From: Methylosinus sp. C49
GTDB taxonomy: Bacteria > Pseudomonadota > Alphaproteobacteria > Rhizobiales > Beijerinckiaceae
NCBI RefSeq assembly: GCF_009936375.1
Contig: NZ_AP022332.1
Location: 558,001 to 622,000 of the forward strand
Direction: 5' to 3'
Length of the DNA: 64,000 nt
Positions 34,889 through 44,600 of this stretch are shown here, one piece after another (positions within the stretch are counted from its first letter, which is position 1; every line of letters begins with the position of its first letter). The notes beneath the pieces were generated by a model. The model ran no database searches and was not told the origin of the DNA. It was given only the letters and a program-made list of their open reading frames with translations. The position numbers and the translations under genes are program-made.

Positions 34889-36201
34889 TGGACGAGAACC
34901 GTTGTTAGAGTCTTGACTGTGGCCGAGTCCGTCGTCGGGATCGAGTCGACGACGATTTCCGGTCCGCCGCCGGGCAGATGCCGGCCGGGGCCGAGGAAGA
35001 GCGAATTGCCTTCCAACGGGCTGCGGGGCGCGAGATTCGTGACATCTTCCACTCTACGGATTTTGAATCCTTTCGCCAGCGAGCCCGGCTCGAGACCCAT
35101 CGCCTGCTCCAGCGCAGCGGCGCGTTCCTTCGAAATGGTCGCCACCGATCCCTTCGCCTCTCCGATGACGCTCGAAATCGCTTCTCGATCGGTCACATAC
35201 GTCCCATTGCGGCCGATGGTCGGATATCTGTCCCAGCCGATCGGGCTCACATTGTATCCGACGTTCTCATCGAGAAGCTTCTGCTGACGCAGCCGGGCCG
35301 CCGCGACTTTCGCCGTCGGCTCCGGCGTTTCCGATTGCTTTGGTCGTGACGGCGGGCGTTCCGTTCGCGCCGGCCGCTCCTCGAACCTCTCCGCCTTCGG
35401 CGCCCTCTCCTGCGGCGTATTGCGCAGGCTCGGCTTTTTCTCTGTCCAGCGCGCGGCTTTTTTCGCGGCGCCATGGGTCAGCGCGGCGATCAGAACGGCG
35501 ATTCCGAGCTTCGTCACGCCTTCGGCGAAAATCGCCGCCGCCTCGTCGAGCTGCGCCGCGCTCTGCGCCATGCGAATGAGATCGAGCGCATGGAACAGAG
35601 CATGCAGCCCCTTCCAGACCTGCGCGCCGCCGAAATAGACGCCCGCCCCCAGCAGCACGGCGTCGATCGCCTCGCCCGCGCCGAAAGCATGGGAGATCGC
35701 CCAGAGCGCCAGCACCTCGACCGTGATCGCCAGCGCCTCGGGCTCTACGAGCTCGGCGAAAGCCTGCTTCGTCGTTCCGCTCAAATGGTTCGGAACGAGG
35801 CGGAGCGTCGCCGCCAGACGCTCCTGCAAATTCATTCCCGTGACATTCGCGCCCGAGACATTCGCGCCGCCCGGCGGCGCGGCGGCAGTGGAGACGCCGA
35901 GGCCCTTGGCGCGATCCTGGACGACGAAAGCCGCCAGCGCGCCATTGCGGCTCATGCGCGCGACGCGGTCGATCAGCGCGCGATCGTCGGCCTCGCGAAT
36001 GCGCGCGCCCTCCTCCCGCCACAGCGCGAAGGCGCGGCGCAGCGCATCGGCGCCCTCGGGATCGGCGAGGGCGAGACGCAATCGGCGGCGCACTTCATAT
36101 TCGCTGACCAGCGCGCGGCGGTCGCGGCCGGCGAGGCCCGCGAAAGCCGCGCGCGGGCCGAGAATCAGCGTCTCCGAGCCGGTACGCAGGCGCAGGATCA
36201 T
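34885..36201 (-). CDS. Candidate T6SS-linked polymorphic toxin (unknown C-terminal domain)
   Basis: 438 residues in three zones: a charged helical N-terminal region (1-140), a hydrophobic glycine-rich helical region (about 145-245, with a membrane-like helix KLGIAVLIAALTHGAAKKAA), and a Pro/Arg/Lys linker (250-300) leading to a compact C-terminal domain (about 305-438). That domain contains GWDRYPTIGRNGTYVTD, the later motif LAPRSPLEGNSLFLGPGRH and PGGGPEIVVD. The architecture of variable tip after a linker plus an overlapping small downstream gene is that of a polymorphic toxin. No catalytic family can be assigned. It starts 8 bases after the NlpC-like gene. Confidence 0.55.
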   Translation of the reverse strand: MILRLRTGSETLILGPRAAFAGLAGRDRRALVSEYEVRRRLRLALADPEGADALRRAFALWREEGARIREADDRALIDRVARMSRNGALAAFVVQDRAKGLGVSTAAAPPGGANVSGANVTGMNLQERLAATLRLVPNHLSGTTKQAFAELVEPEALAITVEVLALWAISHAFGAGEAIDAVLLGAGVYFGGAQVWKGLHALFHALDLIRMAQSAAQLDEAAAIFAEGVTKLGIAVLIAALTHGAAKKAARWTEKKPSLRNTPQERAPKAERFEERPARTERPPSRPKQSETPEPTAKVAAARLRQQKLLDENVGYNVSPIGWDRYPTIGRNGTYVTDREAISSVIGEAKGSVATISKERAAALEQAMGLEPGSLAKGFKIRRVEDVTNLAPRSPLEGNSLFLGPGRHLPGGGPEIVVDSIPTTDSATVKTLTTVLVQ

Positions 36202-36208
36202 GCCGCTC

Positions 36209-37942
36209 TCACCGCGTCCGCGTCTTGACTGCGCGCTTGGCGGGCTTCTCGGCGCCGTTCTGATCCAGCGTCTCGGGTTTGGTCTTGCCCATGGGCGTCG
36301 CTGTGGCGACGGCGGCGACCGGCGTCGGCGCGCTCATATCATTGGCGAGGCCGCGAAAGCGCACCGGCCGATAGCCGCGCGCCAGCAGCGAGGCGAGCGG
36401 ATAGATGTTACGGCACACTTTGCCATTGCAGCCGCCGGTCGAGGATTCGATCACCTCGGCGCGGCGGTCCGGCGTGAAGCGTAGGAACAGCATCACATGC
36501 GAGCCGGGCTTGTTGAGCGCATCGCCGGGCAGCAGGTCCCAAGGATTGCTCAATTCGCGCGAGATCGCCGGAATCGCCATTGTGGTGAAATGCGTGGAGA
36601 GGCCCCAGCAGGCGCTGACGAAGGCGGAGCAATCGACGCCGGCGACATCCGGGCGCGGATCGTTACGCGTGCAGACATTGCCGGCGAGACGGCCGGCGCC
36701 GATCTCGGCCGCTATGCGCGGCAGCGCGCCATGGCAGCCCCAGCAATAGGGAATGCCGACGACGTCCTGCCCCAGCTTGCCATGCAGATAGCCCGGCCGG
36801 CGGATGCGCGCGAAGCCGCTGCAAGAGCGGTCCGGGTCCGCGCCATAAGAGCCGGGATTGACGCGCCAGCGCACATTGGCGAATTGCAGCGCCGTCTGCA
36901 CGACCTGCGTGCGATCGAGCGGACGCATCGCCGCCGTCGCGCCTTTGCGTTTGCCGAAATCGGCGAGCGCATAAGAGGGAATCGCCGGCGCCGGCGGCGC
37001 GAGATCGATGGTCTGCCCATTCTTCATCGGGCGGAAGCCGACGCCGATGAGATCGACCGCGCCTTTGCGCGTGCGTAGGAAATAGACGTCGCCCTCCGCC
37101 GAGACGGTGACGAAGCGGCGCGACAGCGCGACCTGCTTGTCCAGCGGCAGCTCATAGACGCCCTCGAGCGCGCCATTGGAGGCGTAACGGGCGACGAAAG
37201 TGGAGGGCTGATCGGTCGCGTCGGTCGGAATATTCTCGCCCAGCACGAAAATGCGGCCGCGCTGATCGATATCCAGCAGCTCCACCGAGCCGATGCGGCT
37301 GCGCACCTGCATTTTCAGCTTGGCGAGCGCCGCCCCGTCCTTGATCTGCAAGGAGATGGAGACGCCCTTTTTGTCGAGGGCGTTCACATCAGCCACCACC
37401 TGCCCGCGTCCATGCGAGGCGATGGTCTGGCGCGAGCGCAAGGTCTTGCCGGCGCCGAGGCTGCGCGTCGCGGCTTCCTCGCCGATCTCCTGCGAGCCGG
37501 TCTGCGCAAAGGCCGAGAGCACCGCCTCGTCCGACGCGGCGACCGAGCGCGTCACCGCGAGGCTGCGCGTCTGCGCATCTATCGGCCCCGTCGCTTGCAA
37601 AGCGCGCGGACCTTCGTCCCACACATAGATCGTGTCCCTGGCGACGACGATATCGGTCGGCCGCAGATCGCCCGGCAATTCGAGCGAGCGCGTCGCCTCT
37701 GCGGGCTTGTGCGGATCAAAGCGCAGCACGCGGCCGTTGACCTGATCGAGCAGATAGATCTCGCCGTCGGCGCCGGAATAGATCGCCTGCGGACCTTCGA
37801 TCTCGGTGTCCGCGCCGGCTTCCACGACGCCGACCGAGGCGACGTCGCCGCCCTGGCGGAAGCTGCGGACGAGCGCATCGTCGGCGAGCGCGTTTCCCTG
37901 CGGCAGAGCGAGCGCCGCTGAGGCGAGAAGGAGGGCGATCAC
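36209..37942 (-). CDS. Exported NlpC/P60-like protein with N-terminal propeller-like region
   Basis: 577 residues from GTG 37942, giving a clean signal peptide (VIALLLASAALALPQGNALA). Residues 25-330 look like a beta-propeller (DGEIYLLDQVNGRVLRFDP, VVARDTIYVWDEG). The C-terminal part holds an NlpC/P60-like active site: GVDCSAFVSACWG (Cys438) and KPGSHVMLFLRF (His482). Such enzymes cut peptidoglycan peptides; a T6SS effector or a housekeeping cell-wall role are both possible. The frame is open to 38209 but passes through a palindromic repeat, so I place the start at the repeat's edge. Several extra Cys may form disulfides. Confidence 0.72.
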   Translation of the reverse strand: MIALLLASAALALPQGNALADDALVRSFRQGGDVASVGVVEAGADTEIEGPQAIYSGADGEIYLLDQVNGRVLRFDPHKPAEATRSLELPGDLRPTDIVVARDTIYVWDEGPRALQATGPIDAQTRSLAVTRSVAASDEAVLSAFAQTGSQEIGEEAATRSLGAGKTLRSRQTIASHGRGQVVADVNALDKKGVSISLQIKDGAALAKLKMQVRSRIGSVELLDIDQRGRIFVLGENIPTDATDQPSTFVARYASNGALEGVYELPLDKQVALSRRFVTVSAEGDVYFLRTRKGAVDLIGVGFRPMKNGQTIDLAPPAPAIPSYALADFGKRKGATAAMRPLDRTQVVQTALQFANVRWRVNPGSYGADPDRSCSGFARIRRPGYLHGKLGQDVVGIPYCWGCHGALPRIAAEIGAGRLAGNVCTRNDPRPDVAGVDCSAFVSACWGLSTHFTTMAIPAISRELSNPWDLLPGDALNKPGSHVMLFLRFTPDRRAEVIESSTGGCNGKVCRNIYPLASLLARGYRPVRFRGLANDMSAPTPVAAVATATPMGKTKPETLDQNGAEKPAKRAVKTRTR

Positions 37943-38085
37943 CCTCCCCTTCAGGGGGAGGGTCGGACCGCGAAGCGGTCCGGGGTGGGGTGAGACCCCG
38001 AGACTCGGGAAGCGCCCCCTCCCGAGCGCCTTCGGCGCTCGACCTCCCCCCTCGAGGGGGAGGTGGAAACGCCTCTTCGAGGAAT
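37943..38085. repeat. Palindromic repeat element (four nested hairpins)
   Basis: A block of consecutive inverted repeats: CCTCCCC/GGGGGAGG, CGGACCGC-gaa-GCGGTCCG, GAGCGCC-ttc-GGCGCTC and CCTCCCCCTCGAGGGGGAGG. This is the kind of dispersed element found between genes in many alphaproteobacterial genomes. It abuts the start of the NlpC-like gene and contributes the purine-rich stretch before its GTG. Confidence 0.8.
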
Positions 38086-38297
38086 GATTGTCGCACGACC
38101 GATCGGCCGGCGCATGTCCCTTTCTCCATGCCTGCGGGGAGAGCGAATGGGCGAGGGCCGCGCGAAACGATCGAGCGAAATCCTCCGTCACTGATCGCGC
38201 CATGAGCAACCTCCGCCCGGCGCAGCGCCGGAAAATGCGAATTCCAAACTCCGAGGTCGAAAAATCTCGGGGCTATTTTCGCCGGCCCCGGCGGCGC

Positions 38298-40091
38298 TCA
38301 GCGTCCCGAGACCAGCGACACATATTTCAGCGCGACCGCCGGCGGCGGCGACGCATTGGCGAGCTCCTCGGCGAGCTTCGCGAACACTTCCCTAGCGGTC
38401 GCCGCGCGGGCGGCGCCGGCCAGGGAAATGGGCGTCGCGCCGGCGATCGCCACCAGCAGCACCGGGCCGGGCCGGGTGGCGCGCAGCTCCATCGCGAAGT
38501 CGCGCCGTCCGGGCTCCTGTCCGAGCCGAGCGCTGAGATCATTCACCAGCCCGTCGTCGTCGACTATGAGAAAACGCACATGTTCGGCGCGCGTCTCGAT
38601 CGCGCCCTCGAGCTTGTCGCCGCTGCGCTGCAATTGCGTGCGCGCGACGTCGAAGCGCAGAGGCTCGCGCGTGGCGAGAAATTTCTTGGCGAAGCCGAGC
38701 GCCGGACATTGCGGCGCCGTCACCTTGCGCACGCCGATCGCGGCCGGGACGCCCATCGCGTCCCGGAACGATTTGTCGAGCGCGTCGAAGGGCTCGCGGC
38801 CGCGGCCATAGCCGTCGATCTGCGCCTCGCCGGCGGTAATCTCGCCGACGACGGCGAGGAAGCAATCGCCGCCGTCGAAATCGCGGGCGTATTCGCGCAG
38901 CCGCACGAAAGGATCGGGCCGCGTCTCGACGGGCTTTTGCGGCTCGAAGACGGGCGGCGGCGGTTCGGTGGCGACGTCGGTCGTCGGTAGCGTTTCGGCC
39001 TGCGTGGTCGCGGCCGGGTCCTCGTGATGAAGATAGCGCCAGCCGCCGAAGCCCGCGGCGGCGAGCGCGATGACCGCGGCGAGAGAGCCGATAAGGACGC
39101 CGGCGCGCCGCGGCTTCTCCTCCTCGGCGGGTCTCGCCGGCGGCGGAAGCGGCGCGGCGCCGAGCGGAATCGGCTCCGGCGGTCGGGTCGGGACGGGCGC
39201 TCTCGCCCCACGTGGCGCGAAGACGGTGGAGCCGCGCTCGTCGGCGTCGGGCGTCCAGGCGGCGAGCTCGGCCATGCTCCGCGGCCGCGCCGCGGGGTCC
39301 GGTTGCAGCATTGCGGCGATGATCGGCCGCATCATCGGATCGATCGCCGAGAGATCGGGAAGGCTGCGGCGGCGCTCGATCACCTCCACCTGTGTGCCGT
39401 CCATCGGCAACGGCTCGCCGAGGAGACAGGCGGCGAGCACCAGGCCGAGACTGTAGATATCGGAGGCCGCGCGAACGTCGCCGCCGAAGAGGCCGAGCTG
39501 CTCCGGCGAGACATATTTGTATTTGCCGGCGAAGCCGGAGCCGATCACCGTGCTGTCGCCCACGCGCAGCGAGCGGGCGATGCCGAAATCGATGATGCGC
39601 GAGCGGGCGATGCCGGTCTCCGGCACGATGATATTGTCCGGCGAGACGTCGCGATGGACGAGATTCTGCTCGTGCGCGGCCTGCAGGCCGGCGGCAATGC
39701 GGCGCATCAGCGCGAGAACCTGCGGCGCCGGCATCGGGCCGCGGTCCAGAATATCGGAGAGCGGCTGGCCCTCGACGAACTCCATGGCGAGATAATGCCG
39801 GCGCAGCTGCGGCTCCAGGGTGAAGCCGAAATAGCGCACGATGGCTTCGTGATGGATGCGGCGCAGCGCCAGCGCCTCATTGCGGAACATGGCCAGCACG
39901 GCCTCGTCGCCGGCGAGCTGATCGCGGATGAGCTTTATGGCGACCGTGTCGCCCGTCTCTATCTCATGGCCGCGATAGACATCGCCCATGCCGCCCGCCT
40001 TGAGAAAGGCGTCGATCTCGTAATTGGCGTTGAGCCGCGCGCCCGGCGGCAGGGCGCCGTGGATCGATTGGACATCCGGCGAGTAAGACAT
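38298..40091 (-). CDS. ppkA: Serine/threonine protein kinase of the T6SS (PpkA-like)
   Basis: 597 residues. N-terminal Hanks-type kinase (about 20-280): glycine loop KAGGMGDVYRG (31-41), Lys53 in VAIKLI, catalytic VHRDVSPDNI (146-154), DFG at 168-170 and SPEQ at 195-198. A Pro-rich linker follows, then one membrane helix (about 335-357) and a periplasmic domain (380-597). PpkA kinases phosphorylate the FHA protein to switch on T6SS assembly; the phosphatase gene pppA and tagH are in the same run. It is separated from pppA by a short palindromic repeat. Confidence 0.92.
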   Translation of the reverse strand: MSYSPDVQSIHGALPPGARLNANYEIDAFLKAGGMGDVYRGHEIETGDTVAIKLIRDQLAGDEAVLAMFRNEALALRRIHHEAIVRYFGFTLEPQLRRHYLAMEFVEGQPLSDILDRGPMPAPQVLALMRRIAAGLQAAHEQNLVHRDVSPDNIIVPETGIARSRIIDFGIARSLRVGDSTVIGSGFAGKYKYVSPEQLGLFGGDVRAASDIYSLGLVLAACLLGEPLPMDGTQVEVIERRRSLPDLSAIDPMMRPIIAAMLQPDPAARPRSMAELAAWTPDADERGSTVFAPRGARAPVPTRPPEPIPLGAAPLPPPARPAEEEKPRRAGVLIGSLAAVIALAAAGFGGWRYLHHEDPAATTQAETLPTTDVATEPPPPVFEPQKPVETRPDPFVRLREYARDFDGGDCFLAVVGEITAGEAQIDGYGRGREPFDALDKSFRDAMGVPAAIGVRKVTAPQCPALGFAKKFLATREPLRFDVARTQLQRSGDKLEGAIETRAEHVRFLIVDDDGLVNDLSARLGQEPGRRDFAMELRATRPGPVLLVAIAGATPISLAGAARAATAREVFAKLAEELANASPPPAVALKYVSLVSGR

Positions 40092-40146
40092 TTGATCGCT
40101 CTATAAATCCCAGTCTCATACGATTTGGCGCGGCCTTCGCCGCCTT

Positions 40147-40172
40147 CCTTCTCCCCGCGAGCGGGGAGAAGG
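40147..40172. repeat. REP-like palindrome between pppA and ppkA
   Basis: CCTTCTCCCCGC (40147-40158) and GCGGGGAGAAGG (40161-40172) form a perfect 12-bp inverted repeat with a 2-base centre. It may attenuate or stabilise the transcript between the phosphatase and kinase genes. Similar palindromes are common in related genomes. Confidence 0.75.
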
Positions 40173-40184
40173 AGAAAGATCTCT

Positions 40185-40985
40185 TCAACGCGGCCTCGTT
40201 GGCTCTCTGGACTCCTCCCGTCCCGGACGCAAGCGGGTCGGCTCCTCCTCCTGCTGCCGATAGGCGGCGACGAGCACTGTGACATTGTCGGTTCCGCCGC
40301 GCGCCAGCGCCAGATCGATCAGCGCGCGGCAGGCGTCCTCCGGCGCGCGGCCGCTGGCGAGGCCGGCGATCTCCGCCGCCGTCACATGGCCGGTGAGCCC
40401 GTCCGAGCAGAGCACGAGCATGTCGCCCTCGAACAGCTCGCCATTGACGAAATCGAGCGCCAGCGTCTCGCCGGCGCCGACCGCGCGGGTGATGACATTG
40501 CGGCGCGGCCAGTTGCGCGCCTCCTCCGGCGTCAGCACGCCATCGGCGAGCAGCTGCTCGGCCTCTGTGTGGTCGATGGTGATCTGAACGATATCGCCGC
40601 CCCGCAGCAGATAGGCGCGGCTGTCGCCGGCCCAAAGGCAAGCGTAATAGCGGTCGAAGGTCAGCAGCATGACGACGGTGGAGCCCATCGTGCCGACGCC
40701 GCGCAACGCCGCCTGCCGCTGAATATCGCGATGCGCGCCCTGCAAGGCGGCCTCGCATTGCCGGCGCAGCTCCGCCGCAGCGCTTTGCGGGGCGACGCGG
40801 CTCAGACTGTCGACGACCACGGCGCTGGCCGTCGCGCCAGCGGCGTGGCCGCCCATGCCGTCCGCCACGGCGAAAAGGCCCATATGGGGCTTGGAGAGGA
40901 AATTATCCTCATTCTCCGCACGCACGCGGCCCTTGTCGGAGAGCGCGAAGGCGCGCATCGGGCGAAGATCGGCCATGCCGCTCAT
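40185..40985 (-). CDS. pppA: PP2C-type protein phosphatase of the T6SS (PppA-like)
   Basis: 266 residues from ATG 40985, overlapping the tagF stop as ATGA. PP2C motifs: RAENEDNFL, ADGMGGHAAG (metal-binding Asp42), GTMGSTVVMLLT, WAGDSRAYLLR, ITRAVG, LCSDGLTGHV and GGTDNVTVLV; all metal-binding aspartates are in place. PppA removes the phosphate that PpkA places on the FHA protein, turning T6SS assembly off. Longer upstream reading of the frame overlaps tagF and is rejected. Confidence 0.95.
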   Translation of the reverse strand: MSGMADLRPMRAFALSDKGRVRAENEDNFLSKPHMGLFAVADGMGGHAAGATASAVVVDSLSRVAPQSAAAELRRQCEAALQGAHRDIQRQAALRGVGTMGSTVVMLLTFDRYYACLWAGDSRAYLLRGGDIVQITIDHTEAEQLLADGVLTPEEARNWPRRNVITRAVGAGETLALDFVNGELFEGDMLVLCSDGLTGHVTAAEIAGLASGRAPEDACRALIDLALARGGTDNVTVLVAAYRQQEEEPTRLRPGREESREPTRPR

Positions 40986-41668
40986 TGCTCGCTCGCCGCG
41001 GGCGTGAAGCGGCCGGAGATCATGGCCGAAAAGATCGCCGGATCGGGCATGCCGGTCGAAGCCAGCGCGTGAGGCGCGAAATCCTCGCCGCCTTGCGTCC
41101 ACCAGAAGCTCTGATCGGCGACGGCGCGGGCGCGGGCGAGCGCCTCGCGGGCGGAGCGGCAGGCTTCGGCAAAGCCCGCCTCGCCGACGCGCGCCGCGGC
41201 CGCGCCCGGCGTCACGAGACGCGCCTGCGGCTGCTCCAGCGCCGGCTCCGGCAGGGCTTCCAGCGATTCGAGCACCGATTCGAAGGCGACGCCCTGGTCC
41301 AATGTCGAGAGCAGAAAGTCCTCGAGCGTCGCGAACCAGAGGTCTTGTGGATCGGCCTCCGGCGGCGACAGCGCCTCGCCCGGCTCGGCGAAAAGCGCGA
41401 CGCTGAGCGGAAAATAGCGGCCGACGCCATCCATAGAGGGCATGAAGGCGCCGAGCGTCGTCACGCCGCCGCAGAGTTGCGGCCCGAGCCAGAAGCGCCA
41501 GATCGGCGCGGTGAGATAGGCGGCCCGCCAATCCTCGCCGAGCTGCGCGCGGCTGGAGGCGACGCCGCCTTGAATCCAGGGCTCGAAGGCCGAGAGAAAG
41601 CCGCGCGGCGCGCCTTGGGACACGAAATCCCGCTTCGCCTGCAGCTTGCCGAACAATCCGCGCCGCAT
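40982..41668 (-). CDS. tagF: T6SS regulator TagF
   Basis: 228 residues. GLFGKLQAKRDFVSQGAPRGFLSAFEPWIQGGVASSR is the conserved opening of the TagF/SciT family, and FMPSMDGVGRYFPLSV is a second family block. TagF is a negative post-translational regulator that restrains T6SS assembly, in part by binding the FHA protein; in Agrobacterium it is fused to the PP2C phosphatase. Here the two are separate but overlap by 4 bases. 10 bases follow the tssM stop. Confidence 0.92.
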   Translation of the reverse strand: MRRGLFGKLQAKRDFVSQGAPRGFLSAFEPWIQGGVASSRAQLGEDWRAAYLTAPIWRFWLGPQLCGGVTTLGAFMPSMDGVGRYFPLSVALFAEPGEALSPPEADPQDLWFATLEDFLLSTLDQGVAFESVLESLEALPEPALEQPQARLVTPGAAAARVGEAGFAEACRSAREALARARAVADQSFWWTQGGEDFAPHALASTGMPDPAIFSAMISGRFTPAASEQ

Positions 41669-41678
41669 TCCGCCTCTT

Positions 41679-44600
41679 TCACAATTGGGTCGGACAATGG
41701 AATTCGGTGAGCGCCGGCAGAGTGAGCGGCTTCAATGTGGAGCCCGCCTGAAAGCCGAAGATCAGCGTCTGCTTGCCGAGCGAGAAGGTCGCGTTCAGCC
41801 GCTCGCCGGCATAGGAGCGGCCGGCGGCGTCCAGCAGGCGGAACAAAGCCCAGCCGCCGAAGCGCTCGAGCACAATGGGCGCCGCCGCCGGCGCCGAGCC
41901 GTCGGCGGCGGCGGTCTGGCTCGGCGCGAGATCGGTGGCGAGGCTCACCGCCGCGCGCCCGCCGCCGGCGCCGGGCCATTGGATCGCGCGCGGAGTCACC
42001 GAGGTTCCGGCGACGGAGGTCGCCTCCTGGCCATTCACCTCGAATTTCGCCGTGCGGCCCGCGCCGCTCAGCGGCGGCGGAAAGACGGTGAGCGCGAGAT
42101 TGGGCATGTTGCCGCCCGAGGGGAAGAAGGCGTCGCGAATCTGCGCGGCGCGCTGGAACTCGCGCAGGCTGGCCGCGGAGAGCCGCGCGGTCAGCGGATA
42201 TTCCGGCCGGAAGGCCCAGGGCGTCTTCGCCGTGTCGACATATTTGGCGAGCGACTGCTTGAAGAAGCTGTCGAGTATTCCGTTCGGTCCGAACAGCCGG
42301 CCGAATTCGGCGAGGCCGATCTCGCTCGCCGCGCCTTTGACGAAAGGATAGCGGCCGGGCGTCAGCTGCTGGCAGGAGGTCGCGACCTGCTCGCGAAAGG
42401 CGCTTGTCAGCCGGTTCAATTCCGAATCGAGCACGGCGCGATCGAAATCGGAGGCCGCGCCGGTGAGCATGGGGCGGAAGGGCTCCGGCAGGCGATCCGC
42501 CGTGCCGCGGAATTTTTTGAGCTGCATGGCGAGCGCCGCATTCGCCTGCGGCGAATTCTCCGGCAGAGTGGCGCCGACGACGAGATTGTCCTTTATGTCG
42601 TTCAGCTCGGCGAGCAGCTCGTCGATCGGCTTGCGCGGCCCCGAACCATCCAGCCAGATCTGGAAAGGGACGAAGCGCTTCTCGATCTCTTCGCCTGGTG
42701 GACGGTCGCCGCGACCGGGGAAGAGATCGGAGAGAGCGATCTGCGGCGCGGCGGCGCCTTCCTTGGCCGGCGCCTCCTTGCGCAGCTTGCGCTCCTTGGT
42801 GAGAGACGTCTCCTCCACCACGGATTCGAATAGCGCCTTCAATGGCGAGTTGGAGGCGGTGGCGGCGCCGAGCGCGCGATATTGCGGCTTGTCGGCGTTG
42901 AGGCGCTTCATCTTCAGCCGCGCGAGCGCGCCGCGCCAGGAGGCGTCGAAATCGCGGCCATAGAGCGCGAGAAGATCATTGCCGAGCGAACGATATTCGT
43001 CGCCGAGCGTCTCGTCCTCGCCAGGGCGCCCGAGCACCCAGCGCTCCTTGCGCACGCGGTCCGATATGCCGGGAAGGCCGCGCAGAAAGGCGCGCTTGAA
43101 GCCTTCGTAAGTGTAGAAGCCCGGCACGCGAATCGAGTCGAGATCCTTGCCGCTCGTCTCCTCGAACAATTGATCGAACAGAAGCCCGCCGGCGCCCGGC
43201 GCGGTCCAATCGGCGATGTCGAGCGTGCGCGCTTCCGATTTCAGCAGCTGATAGGCGCGCTCGGAGAGCTTCAGACGCGCGAGAGTCTTCTGACTCTCGT
43301 CGATGAGCGTCTGATTGGGATGAACGAGCAGATCGCCATTGTCGAGCTCGAGCATGGCGTCGAGATGCTGCTCCAGCGCCTTGGCGTTGTCGGCGAGCGG
43401 ACCGCGGAACAGATTGTCGCGCCAATCGCGCCGCTCCCATGCGAGAATCACCTCGCGATCGACGGGCGTGCGCGCATGGCCGAGCATCAGATAGACTTTC
43501 AGCGCCTCATAGATGAAGCCCGGATCGTCGCGATGCTCCTCGAGCAATTCCTCGAGGCGGAACAAAAGCCGCGGCCGCAGCAGGCGCTCGAGCGCGAGGC
43601 GATAGGAGGCGACGGAAGCCTCGACGAGACGCGGGCGCTGGCCGAAGCCCAATCCTTCGAAGAAGGATTCGGGATCGCCCCGATGGGCGTAGCCCGTGGG
43701 CGCGTCGCGCAGCTTCTGCAGCAGGCCGAGAATTTTTCCGTAGTCGCGATCCTCGACGACCATTTGCCGCGTCAGCGGATAGGCGGTGTCGGCCGCATAT
43801 TCGCGCGCCAGAGTCTGCGCGTTCGCGGTCAATTCGGCATTGGCGGAATAGCTCTTCCACATCGCGAAGCTCGCGCCCGCGCAAAGAAGCGCGATGAGCG
43901 CGAAGGCCGCGGTCTTCAGGAAGACGCCGCGCCGCACCGCGCGCGGATCGGTCGACACCCAGGCGGCCTCGCCGATGATGACCTTCTCCACGAGATCATA
44001 GAGAAAGAAGCTCTTGCCATAGCCGCGGAAGCCGATGCCGCCGACATCATGCGCGCCGAAATTCTTGACCAGCGCATTGATGAGCTGATCGATCGGCGTG
44101 CCCTCCTGCGTGCCGGAGGTGAAATAGAAGCCGCGCAGATTGGCGTTGGAGTGATAGCGCGTCGGCTCGAAGATCGCGTTGAGGAAGTCGTGCACCGGGC
44201 GCTTGAGCGCCGCCATTTGCGCGGGGAAGCCGTAGAGCGCCACGCGATTGGCGGGATTGGGCTCCTCCTGCAAGCGGTCGAGCATGGTCTGATTCAGACG
44301 CTCGATCAGCGCGTCGAACTCGCGCGGGATATCGGCGACGAGATTGAGCTTCTTGTCCGCCGTCTGAAAGGTCGCGCCGAAGACGCTCTGCAATTTGTCA
44401 TTGTCGAGATCGGCGAAGAATTCGGTGAAGCCGGCGACGAGATCAGCCTTGGTGAAGATGGCGTAGACGGGGAAATCCACCTTCAATCGCTCGTGCAGCT
44501 CCAGCAAGCGCGCGCGAATGGCGCGCGCATGGGCGGCGCGCTCCTCGCGCGAGCACAGCAGCAGATCCTGCACGCTAATCGCCACCAGCACGCCATTGAT

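Noticed and set aside
34885-35300. Assignment of the toxin tip to the TNT NAD-glycohydrolase family
   Set aside because: Only a PGGG loop is shared; the TNT core motifs are not found, so no enzymatic class is claimed.
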